A stretch of 64,000 nt of DNA, taken from contig OX438747.1 in NCBI GenBank assembly GCA_949316235.1, positions 29,826,618-29,890,617 of the forward strand. The letters run 5' to 3'. The notes beneath the pieces were generated by a model, which searched no databases, was not told the origin of the DNA, and was given only the letters and a program-made list of their open reading frames with translations. The number at the start of each line of letters is the position of its first letter. Position 1 is the stretch's first letter. Positions 55,660 through 64,000 of this stretch are shown one piece after another. The DNA is from Oegoconia quadripuncta (Eukaryota; Arthropoda; Insecta; Lepidoptera; Autostichidae). Both the position numbers and the translations under genes were made by a program.

Positions 55660-55990
55660 TTAGCCTACACAAGCCTATAGTTGCTTAAAGTGGAACTAGA
55701 TGGCGCGCTGTGTGTATGTCTAAAGATATTTATTTTATTTATTTATTATTTGACGACCGATTGGTGTAGTGGATAGTGACCCTATCAGCGACACCAACGG
55801 TTGCGGGTTCGAATCCCGCGACGGGTAAATGTTTGTATGATGAATACGAACATTTATTCCCGAGTCTTGGATGTTTATATAAATATTTATGTATGTTTAT
55901 CTAGTAACCATAGCACAAGCTTTGCTTAGTTTGGGACTAGATGATTGATGTAAGTGTCCGAAATATTTATTATTATTATTATTTATTTAT
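55660..55990 (+). mobile_element. SINE B 3' piece followed by full SINE B-prime
   Basis: 55660-55735 is the end of SINE B (gtggaactagatggcgcgctg). 55749-55990 is a complete SINE B-prime (ttggtgtagtggatagtgac; ggttgcgggttcgaatcccg; body). Confidence 0.8.
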
Positions 55991-56239
55991 TCCATTCATC
56001 CTCTCCACATGTCCAAACCATTTACAATACAAATTTAGGTGAGGATCCACACTGAGCGATGGCCCATTTGTGGTACAGATTCACATACACCTCTATTATA
56101 AGTTGTAACAGTTGTACTTAATTTTTGTTTTTATTTTTATTACTGTGAAATAAGGCTACATTTCGAAAGAATAACACCAAGCAGAATGTCGCGTCGAATA
56201 TTTTTGTATGTGTTTCTGTAATATGTGAATGTCGATTAG

Positions 56240-56353
56240 GCGGGCAGTCGGCGACGAGCTCCCCGACCGGCGAGTCGTTGTGCTCGAGCGGAGCCTCCGC
56301 TCCCGACGACGAGGGCTTCGGCGCCGTCGGCACCAGGCACCGCCCGCACACAG
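56240..56353 (+). CDS. FAM193: FAM193-like exon 32
   Basis: The acceptor is gaatgtcgattag and the donor gtaccg; two bases in, one out. It encodes 38 residues, Ser/Gly-rich (S-S-P-T-G-E-S-L-C-S-S-G-A), then D-D-E-G-F-G-A-V-G-T-R-H. GC-rich compared with its surroundings. Confidence 0.85.
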
Positions 56354-56394
56354 GTACCGCCGCAGTGGTCTTCCACTACCATTCACATGCGCTT

Positions 56395-56580
56395 CGTAAT
56401 ATCTGTTTCGTTAGTCTTCTTTATTCATCCTCTCCACATGTCCAAACCATCTCAGCATACCTTTTTCAATTTTTGTCACTAAGTCTTCTTTCACACTGCT
56501 TAACTCCCTTATTGCACTATTCCTGATTCTATCTTTCAAAGTCACCCCACTCATACGTCTCAACGATCTCATTTCCACTT
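56395..56580 (-). mobile_element. LINE C-terminal fragment between exons 32 and 33
   Basis: The minus-strand frame reads [10 protein letters not shown], then L-R-W-F-G-H-V-type residues; the same family as 43330-43630, opposite orientation. Confidence 0.6.
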
Positions 56581-56637
56581 AACATTTTGTGAAAATAAGA
56601 GAAACAAAACATTTAACTTGACATCTCTTCTTTCCAG

Positions 56638-56816
56638 AGTCCAGCGTGTTCCTCCCAGACCGCAGCATCACGAACCTCTCGACCCTCGAGGTCTCCGAGC
56701 GGGAGATCGAGTCGTTCAAACGGTTCGACTTTTACTTCGAGCCGCCGCAGCACAAGCCCAAGGTTCAACTGGACGTTAGGGACATCGCCAACGCTCTCAG
56801 GCAGAACCAGAAGTAG
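56638..56816 (+). CDS. FAM193: FAM193-like exon 33, C-terminal domain and stop
   Basis: The acceptor is cttctttccag; two bases complete Glu, then S-S-V-F-L-P-D opens the block. It continues S-T-L-E-V-S-E-R-E-I-E-S-F-K-R-F and ends D-I-A-N-A-L-R-Q-N-Q-K, TAG at 56814-56816. This order (hydrophobic S-V-F-L-P, acidic helix, F-K-R-F, basic tail) is what I recognise as the FAM193 C-terminal family domain and is the strongest identity evidence in the window. Confidence 0.92.
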
Positions 56817-59800
56817 GAAAGGGGGTGCTAGTTCATAGACACAGGACCTGCAGCCTTATTGTCTCAAATAGTGAATTGTTTGCCATTGGTCGAATTTAAG
56901 ATCGTTTTCTCTTTTCCTGCTTTAGTACAATCAGATCTTATGCATGGTCTAAACGTGAGTAGGTGATGTTCCATTGTCTTAGCCATCAGGGCCGTTCATG
57001 TTTTGATGGGATTGTTTGTTTCGGCTTCAATTTATTAGAGTACTGGTGAATAATGGAACGCAGACGAAAGTGTGATCTGTTCTAAGCGACATAATTTTAT
57101 GCCCTACGTTTGGTCGAATTTGACAGTTGGCGAAGAAGTTCATTATCATTGATCTAAGACAGTAAGCGGGCTGCGCCTTGATGATTATCAGTGATTACAT
57201 TGGAAAAGCTTGAAAACACACGACCGTGAGTTAAACATGTTCGTACAATATACCGTTTCCAGCTATATAATAGACAGAGTAATGTTAAGTAAGGATTTAA
57301 TTACTAATGAGATCGGGTCAATACTTATAGTGATTTTTCCACCTGTACCTATTTGCTCCATCGAGCTTCTTTTTCTTCGTGAATTTCCAAACCTTACAGA
57401 ACAAAAATTGAGGACATGGAGTGTCTCAAGCCTATGCTATGGTCTTGTACTTGTAGAACTGTTTTTCTGTCATATCTCAACACTTCTTGTCGATATGCGA
57501 ACTTCTTCCAGCTTTCTAGAAGCTTGATTAACACGCTATCCCTACTGGTAGGCAGAGACTACTGAGTTCCACTTGTTACCTGTGGCTTGTCTGGGTTTCG
57601 AAATAAGCCAAGCCCGATATATGATTTTGTGGTTTTTATACAGTTCATGAAATTAAATAAGTCTTGTTGGCTCTTTTTTCTTCAATCTGCAGTTTCATAA
57701 TGCACTTTGCCTGTTATTTATATCGTCATATGGTGGTGTAACCATACCTATTCCATTTTTGGTCGGCAATAATAATATGCAGCATCAATGCCGAGTTTGC
57801 TCGTAACAAAATTGCAATTGTAAAGCGACGACGTGGCTTTTATCTTATTTGTTGTATATTTACATATCGACTACAAATCGAATACAAAAATAATTTCCAT
57901 ACACTTTTATAGAACATTGGGTGATCTTATTGCACGATTTGTGTTATAAGAAGTATTGATACCTGTTTTTGCTTAAGTTAGATGTGACATACTCACGCTC
58001 AAGATCAGTGTTTGTACGACAATGTAACCAATGTCCGCGCTAATAAATTTAATTAAATCTCTTTGGCGTTCAATTAACTTACCACATATTACGCACGAAT
58101 GTGGGTAGTTTTCAAACTCAAGTGGTGATATATTTGGCCCGACGATTAGCCGTTGGTGGCTCTCACGCAAAATGACAGAAGCTCAAGAGACAAATTCACT
58201 GGAGTTTCAGAATTTCGTAGTGTTAAAACGGTACATGGATTCCGATGTCTCATCTCATTCATTGTGAGCGCTAATGCGAGATGTTAATTTTGTCTTCTCT
58301 AAATAGTATAAAAGAAGTCGCTAATCTGTCTATTTTCTGTCCCCGTCTGTCTATTTATGCGCTTAGTCGTTTCTACGCAACGGATTTTAATACAGTTTTC
58401 ACTATAATTTAGAGGATTTCTTCCTAAAGGTTTATATGTGTAATACAAGCAATAGATATTGTATTTATTCAAAGTGATTGCACCCGTACGAAGCCGGGGC
58501 GGGTAGCTACTGGTAGTATAAATTAAAATACATAGGACCCTATGGGGCGGAGTGTAATATTGTGCCATTACAATGTACGCAACCGATGGTTTAGATGTTG
58601 TACCCAGGCTCCCAATTTGCTGGTCTAGTGTTCGATTGGTACTGAAATTAATGTAGTGTAAATTCAAGTGTACTTTAGCATGTTTCCGTTAGAAGTATTC
58701 ATACAACATATAGAAACATATGATTGTATGTTAAATTTGCACTCTGTATTTATATTATATTTTTAATAATTAATAAGGGACATATCTTCTTCTTTTTTTT
58801 TTGTTAATTTTTAAAAATTACGTGACATATTTGAATTTAGATATTCATGATGACATGCACGATAAGTGTATTAGGTACTTTAAGAAAGATATTATGTTAT
58901 TTATATTGTTTTATATAATATTTCTTTATAGTTTGTTGAAGGTTACAAAGTAAATTGTGTGAGAGATGTGTGTCTCACCAAATATCGATGTGAAAAAAAA
59001 ATGATTATTTGATAATACGGATTGACTTTTAGCTAACCGGTTCCTCGATGAGGTTTCCGAGTTAGCATGTTGACCTCATCACTTAACATCAGATGTCTGA
59101 GGTCGAACATAAACATATGAAAATGACAATGTAATTTAATAATACGAGATATTCTTGGAACATTGTGAAGCGGCGTATTGTGGCAGAAATATGTGCCATT
59201 TCATACGTTGTAGAAGTTGACATGATTTTTTTCGAAATTTCAAATCGGAAAAGTGTTTTTAATATACAGGATGCAAAAATTGCAATTGTAGTTAATAGTA
59301 AATTTGCTCTGACATTATAAACTCAGCTGTTTGTAAGTGAATTTTTACGTCCTGTATTTAAAATGTGACTGAATTGACTATACAATTTGTTTTGATTGTA
59401 TAAAATTTATAAATCCAAGGCGAAACATGAAACGTCTCAATACTAAATCGTTCTAAGCATTGTTGCCTGTTTCCTTGGTCGGAAAATGTACCGCTAGGTA
59501 TTATAACATGACTGTAACTTACCTATTAAAGGTAAACGTGTTCGTTAGACAATTCGTCCACGATAATTGAGCATAGAAATTTTCAATAACAAGTTGTTAT
59601 GTAGAGTATATATATCACACGGATTTTGAAACTAGTAAATAATTCGAAGACATTAAAAGAGATTGATTCGTAAACGACAACGCTTTTCGCGTGTGTGAAG
59701 CGTCTCTAGTATGGCGTGTTAATGCTTAACGCTGGATCAATTTCTTTAAATGCCTTTGGGGATATAATATATGCAATGACCGCAGATGTGTCGACTCGCA

Positions 59801-59972
59801 AAGTTTTATCATAGTAAGCGTCAATAGTAATCGTATCAGTGTATTTTAGTCTGATTGTGTGTAACGTCTCGGGTTGTAAGACGTATGCTAAGTAAAATGT
59901 ATATTATAGTTCATATGCGGTATTTTATTTATTGCCCCCACCCATAGACGGTCTAAGTAGAAGCCGACCGAA

Positions 59973-59978
59973 AATAAA
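59973..59978 (+). promoter_or_regulatory. Candidate poly(A) signal AATAAA
   Basis: First perfect AATAAA on the + strand after the FAM193-like stop, about 3.16 kb downstream. A second copy is at 60232-60237. Which is used, if either, cannot be seen. Confidence 0.35.
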
Positions 59979-60231
59979 GGTACAGATAGACATTCTCTTT
60001 AATAGCACGCTACAAAAACATGCTTATGAGTATGCTTAAACTGATACATATGCTAGCAATAATCTCAATTCTTTGGTTCTGGCAGAATTATCAGCGTTGT
60101 GGGGTCTCCCTGCAACTTTATGCTGAGTTAGATCCACTTCGTTGGCCACATACATTATAAAATTGTCTGGCTTTTTGTACTTTTATTGCTCGTTGTGAAT
60201 TGTTTCTGTGTACCTTGTATTTCTGCCAGCG

Positions 60232-60237
60232 AATAAA
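60232..60237 (+). promoter_or_regulatory. Second candidate poly(A) signal AATAAA
   Basis: A perfect AATAAA in unique sequence just before dispersed repeats resume at about 60350, which would make a natural end for the transcription unit. Confidence 0.3.
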
Positions 60238-60349
60238 GTTAATGCTAGTTTTAGCATGATCCTGAATGAGCTTACTTTTAATCATAAATATGTATACTAA
60301 TTCGTACACGAAGAAACATCGATGTGACGGGGCTGAACTGGATAAAACT

Positions 60350-60700
60350 ATTTCAAAACCAAAAAAACCCGACAGCATATTATATTTTGCGGACGCCATG
60401 TTGGATTTTTATCATAAAATATATCATATGACACAGCGTAGCTCCACTCATGATGATGAAGTCGCTGGATGCAAACCGGGCACTTTGGAAATCTATGGGA
60501 AGGCCTATGTTCAGCAGTGAACATCCTGTGGTTGATATGATGATGATTTTGTTTGAAAACAAGCAATAGTCCAGTGAGCAAACGATTTTTACTTCCTAAA
60601 TTGTTTATTTCTAAATTTTTGCACATGGATAGAGTAAGTGGAATTCTGTGGTCTCTGCCCACCCTACCCCTTCGGGAAACAGGCGTGACATTATGTATGT
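60350..60700 (+). repeat. Mixed dispersed repeat pieces
   Basis: 60365-60430 matches 34566-34640. 60436-60555 is a repeat D copy (gggaaggcctatgttcagcagt). 60640-60690 is the gtctctgcccacc..gggaaacaggcgt LINE end. Confidence 0.55.
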
Positions 60701-60734
60701 ATGTATAGAGTAGGTACTTGTCTGTGATAGAATT

Positions 60735-60965
60735 TAGACGACCGGTTGGTGTAGTGGATAGTGACCCTGTCAACGACACCAACGGTTGCGGGTTCGAATC
60801 CCGCGACGGGTAAATGTTTGTGTGATGAATACGAATATTTATTCCCGAGTCATGGATATTTATGTATGTTTATCCGTTATCAAGTATCCATAGCACAAGC
60901 TTTGCTTAGTTTGGGACTAGATGATTGGTGTAAGTCTCCGAAATATTTATTTATTTTATATTTAT
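60735..60965 (+). mobile_element. SINE B-prime, full length
   Basis: Head (ggttggtgtagtggatagtg; ttgcgggttcgaatcccgc) and body to aatatttatttatt; the internal (ata)n part is shorter than in the 55.7-kb copy. Confidence 0.8.
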
Positions 60966-61199
60966 TTATAGAATAAAAATCGGTAGCTTGCTTTAGATAT
61001 ACTATAGTTATTTAGTAATAAGACTATTAGATTACCATAATGAATTTCGTTGCGTCGGAGAATATACTACTGTAATTATTTACAAAAAAAGCGATCAATT
61101 AAATTTTTATATTTATCAACTATTTCGCCTACGGCAAATATCACGAAAACTATTTTTAGGAAATATTGTTTTATGAGATCTTAGCGTTTTCTACAATGT

Positions 61200-61960
61200 A
61201 ATGAAGTTCACCGTGGTAATTCACATTGTAGGCTTTATAACTAAATACCTATATTATACCTTATACAAGCCTCAGTATCCTTCTACAAAAAAATCAGAAA
61301 CTAACATTATAGGAAGTTATACGACAAAAATTATATGTACTTTTACTGACTATAAGCTGCATGTATCGACCATTCGAGGCACCCCAGTAGGTTATAACGT
61401 ATTAGATTGCATTTTGAAGATTCAAGCTAAAGCTAAATAGTTCTCCGGAGTCCCTCTAATATTCTGGCTAGGGAAGCTCCTTATAACAATCTTATCGTAC
61501 CATTCAAGACTGTTTGTACCTAATTAAACAGAAATGCTCTGATCTTGAGGAGTATTTTAATAAAAGAGCTCAAGAAAAAGGAATTAGGTATAAGACTATA
61601 CAACCGGAGCCTATGAGTTATTAAATAAGTTCGCTCACATGATTGAAAATTCCCATCTCCGAATTGTGCCAAGTGTGATATGGTGGAGGATACCTATCAT
61701 GTGCTGATGTAATGTGTCCGTAACGAGGATTAAAAAGGAGAAGTTCTTATAAACAATAATAGACGGATATTAGGTGGTTGCAATAGGGCTCTAGCACACC
61801 CTGTGTCTCTAGCAGCCAAAAAATATGTATAAATTACATAAAATTGCTGTGCGACGGAGGAATTAGCCGTCTAGTACAGTAAGCTGTACCAATGGAGCGG
61901 CATAGTCGTTTTCGACTAAGCTCCTTAAAATATTAAAAAAAAGCTGTATGGTGTAGCATA
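61200..61960 (+). mobile_element. Degraded LINE tail with zinc-knuckle-like residues
   Basis: Short frames with P-V-G-Y-N-V-L-D-C-I-L-K-I and, further on, N-C-A-K-C-D-M-V-E-D-T-Y-H-V-L-M followed by C, a C-x2-C..H..C arrangement common near the end of R1/I-type elements. Many stops; clade uncertain. Confidence 0.5.
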
Positions 61961-62680
61961 GACCTACATAACCATATTTTATTTACATAGGGTATTTTTA
62001 TATTATTTATATAGGGTAATCCTGCATATTCTTGGCATCCTATCAATTATTGGCATAGCCACGTTAAATATTAAAAACACAATAATCCCAGCCTTCAAAA
62101 TGTTTACAATTTAAAAAATTCTTGTTTTTCAAATGGCAACATATAAAGTGACAGTTCGATGAAAAAGGCGGCGAGTTTAGTTTGTTCATAATTCGTTTTA
62201 GACGGTTTACGGTACTCGTATTATACTCGTAATAAGTCTGTGACCAAAATTCACATTCACTGCCATCCCTTTGTCTAGAGATATTTTTCGTGTCGTTTCA
62301 TCCAGTTTCTCGACAGCTACAAAGGTATGGGACACCACGGGATGTTATTAAAACAACAGATGACATGATTACTTATTTATTGTATACTTAAACCAACCAT
62401 CAACACTAAAGATAACGCTTGAAGTTTTGTTTTACGGCTCTGGATACCAGTCCTTTTGAGCCAATGGCTGTTAAGCTTCTGTGTTGCCAGTGAAGTTAGA
62501 AAGAGCGCTTTCTTTATACTCTTTGGTCAAGATTATACTTAGACGTTCGTCGTATACGAGTAACTCCCCTTTGTTACTTACTCAGTTTGATGATCGTGCT
62601 GGTGTCGTCTCCACAGTTCGGTGCTGCAATAACCGGACTATAGAGCTTTGATACTTTGATGTTAATATTTCTGTATATTG
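61961..62680. other. Intergenic AT-rich stretch
   Basis: No gene or clear repeat family seen between the LINE tail and the SINE at 62687. This would contain 3' UTR of the candidate minus-strand gene if that is real. Confidence 0.4.
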
Positions 62681-62686
62681 GTGTAT

Positions 62687-62905
62687 TTGACGACCTGTTT
62701 GGTGTAGTGGATAGAAATCTTAAGTGCTATACCAAAAGGTCGCGGGTTCAAATCCCGTTAGGGACATATTGTATGACGAATACAGACATGTATTTACCAA
62801 GAAAAGACGTATTTGTATACTACATCCACTATCTGATATCCATAATACAAGTTTAATTGCTTTGTGTGGAACTAGATAGCGCTGTGTACGTCCAAGGATG
62901 TATGT
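62687..62905 (+). mobile_element. SINE B, slightly diverged
   Basis: Head (gtttggtgtagtggatagaa; cgcgggttcaaatcccg) and body (atacagacatgtattt; ggaactagatagcgctgtg). Confidence 0.75.
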
Positions 62906-63231
62906 TCGGTATCTATTCACCAGGGGGGCGATCGCGCTAAAAAAATTCAACCAAATTGCAATTGGACTACGAACGAAACGCAACTTTTTGAACATTCCGC
63001 TAATGATTTGACAGCTGGTTGAGACGCACTTCGATTACAGTTGGACTTTAGTTGGGATACAAACGCTGTCAAACAAAAAGTTAGTTCGAAGCTCAGTTAA
63101 ACCCGCCTTTTTTGGTCTACCTGTCGCGACCGGTTCAAACTGAAAGTTCATGATATTAATGATTAAAATATTAGACTAGCTTGTGGAGTCTCCAAGTGTG
63201 GTAGAGGCCGGCAGACGGAGCCCCCCCGGAG

Positions 63232-63366
63232 CTAGTGTCCGCGAGGCGGGTGGGGCGGGTGGGGCGGGGCGGGGGGCGAGTGGTGGCGGCGCCGCTTGCG
63301 GCGGGCGGCGGGCTCGAGCCCCGCGTGCGCCTGCGCGGCCAGCAGCATGCCCAGCTGGCTCTGCGC
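63232..63366 (-). CDS. Candidate last coding exon of a convergent minus-strand gene
   Basis: On the minus strand, an acceptor (cctcacctgcag) is followed by a 135-nt GC-rich open segment of 44 codons ending in TAG (63232-63234). It reads A-Q-S-Q-L-G-M-L-L-A-A-Q-A-H-A-G-L, then R-R-K-R-R-R-H-H and a Pro/His-rich tail. This natural-looking helix plus basic tail in a GC island resembles the GC-rich exons of the main gene. The upstream exons would lie beyond 64000. I do not recognise the protein. Other frames on both strands are also open because of GC content, so this is a candidate only. Confidence 0.4.
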   Translation of the reverse strand, partial: AQSQLGMLLAAQAHAGLEPAARRKRRRHHSPPAPPHPPHPPRGH

Positions 63367-63529
63367 CTGCAGGTGAGGTGCACTTGGTCAACCATGCAGC
63401 ATGGGCGTACCCAGAGGTGGCGCAAAAGTAAACAAAACCAATGAAAATTTAACCTTTCGAACGCCACGTCATGTTACGAAAGTGATGTATCCGCACGCAA
63501 CCAAAAATAAAATAAGCTATTGATAATGT

Positions 63530-63995
63530 TTAAGGGGTGTGAAGTCTCCGACCCGCAATCGGCAAGGTGGTGGACTATGGCCCATACTCTCTCATATGCG
63601 AGGGAAGGCCTATATCCCTGCAGTGGGATGTGATTATGAACGGGATTGCTAAAAAAAAAGTTTCCCATAGTATCACATGCCAAAGTATGTTTCCCAAAGT
63701 TTAATTTGGCAAAACAACTTTTCGCAATTTTATTTTAATTTTAGCAATACTATTTTCGGCAATTTATTGTTTAACAAATAATTACATGGCAATGTTTCAT
63801 TTTACCAAGTATTATGTAGTAAAATATGGTTTGGCATAACACTCTCTTCACCAAATATTGTTATTGTACAAATCAATGTTGGGGTCACAGTTCTAACCTA
63901 ACCCACTTTTCTAGCAGTTCTAATCTAGCCTACGTAACCTATATTTTTTTTACCCATATTAAAATTAAAATTTTAACGAACTTATTTTTGGAATA
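63530..63995. repeat. SINE C tail and TTTGGCAA-rich repeat
   Basis: 63530-63650 matches the SINE C body end (gcgagggaaggcctatatcc). 63650-63860 is an AT-rich repeat of variant ttt-ggcaaa units, followed by an aacctaacc-type segment. No coding signal. Confidence 0.5.
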
Positions 63996-64000
63996 TAATT

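Larger units (their letters stand above)
231..56816 (+). other. FAM193: FAM193-like gene, 33 coding exons seen, 5' end outside window
   Basis: Seen: 33 GT-AG bounded exons whose phases agree at every junction and sum to 8,370 nt (2,789 residues plus TAG). Family call: the final exons hold a block that reads like the FAM193 C-terminal domain (S-V-F-L-P-D at its start, then a conserved acidic/aromatic helix E-R-E-I-E-S-F-K-R-F). Exon 10 has a CTCCYC..FGH cysteine motif, exon 16 a Lys/Arg-rich KKRAKKQRQK segment, and exon 29 a K-M-V-T-L-R-N-P motif. FAM193 proteins are poorly characterised; human FAM193A has been reported to support p53 activity by opposing MDM4, and whether this holds in insects is unknown. 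Basic clusters in exons 9 and 16 suggest nuclear entry (inference). The protein is at least twice the usual vertebrate length. The start codon is not in the window, and some small exons may be missed or have shifted borders. Confidence 0.85.
56817..60250 (+). other. Probable long 3' UTR and downstream flank
   Basis: No coding block is seen. The sequence is mostly unique and AT-rich, with few of the SINEs that crowd the introns; a short LINE 3' scrap lies near 57543-57600 and SINE-like scraps near 59040-59110. The first canonical AATAAA after the stop is near 59973. ATTAAA variants occur earlier (about 57651 and 59525), so the transcript could also end before 59.9 kb. Confidence 0.5.

Overview
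This window looks like nuclear DNA from a moth or butterfly (Lepidoptera). It has AT-rich introns, GT-AG spliced exons, many tRNA-headed SINEs with poly(A) tails, worn LINE reverse-transcriptase tails, a mariner, and many foldback elements ending in TACAGGG. The family or species cannot be named from the sequence. No CRISPR array, operon or prokaryotic feature was seen.

One large gene on the + strand fills most of the window. Its 5' end lies before base 1. I could chain 33 coding exons from 231 to a TAG stop at 56814-56816. Every exon-exon phase agrees, and the joined length is 8,370 nt, or 2,789 residues plus the stop. The last exons carry the C-terminal block typical of the FAM193 (FAM193A/B, IRIZIO) family. 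An internal exon carries a cysteine motif (CTCCYC..FGH) that I also associate with that family. Compared with the vertebrate proteins (roughly 0.8-1.3 thousand residues, from memory) this protein is very long. The causes include one 3,128-nt exon (14549-17676) and low-complexity exons, including 41 consecutive Gln-Ala-type dipeptides (26255-26500), a poly-Gln exon (29031-29335) and a Lys/Glu/Ala exon (46997-47222).

Layout: 0.2-8 kb holds exons 1-6 among foldbacks, a LINE tail and an R1-like LINE relic. 8-14 kb holds exons 7-8 among repeats. 14.5-17.7 kb is the giant exon 9. 17.7-26 kb holds exons 10-12 separated by a 1.4-kb foldback, LINEs and SINEs. 26-38.4 kb holds exons 13-21 with a mariner pseudogene and nested SINEs. 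38.4-43.7 kb is one intron filled by two DNA-transposon derivatives, one keeping the C-terminus of a Tc1/mariner-type transposase. 43.7-56.8 kb holds exons 22-33, with two ~120-bp-monomer tandem arrays in opposite orientations. 56.8-60.2 kb is a probable 3' UTR. 60.2-64 kb is repeat-rich and contains a GC-rich candidate last coding exon (63232-63366) of a convergent minus-strand gene.

I found no clear new multi-gene system. The most unusual items are the expanded FAM193 architecture, a phase-compatible duplicated exon tail at 29366-29439, the foldback transposon that retains only a transposase tail, and the opposed intronic tandem arrays. All exon limits come from reading splice signals and phases by eye; no transcript or database search was available.
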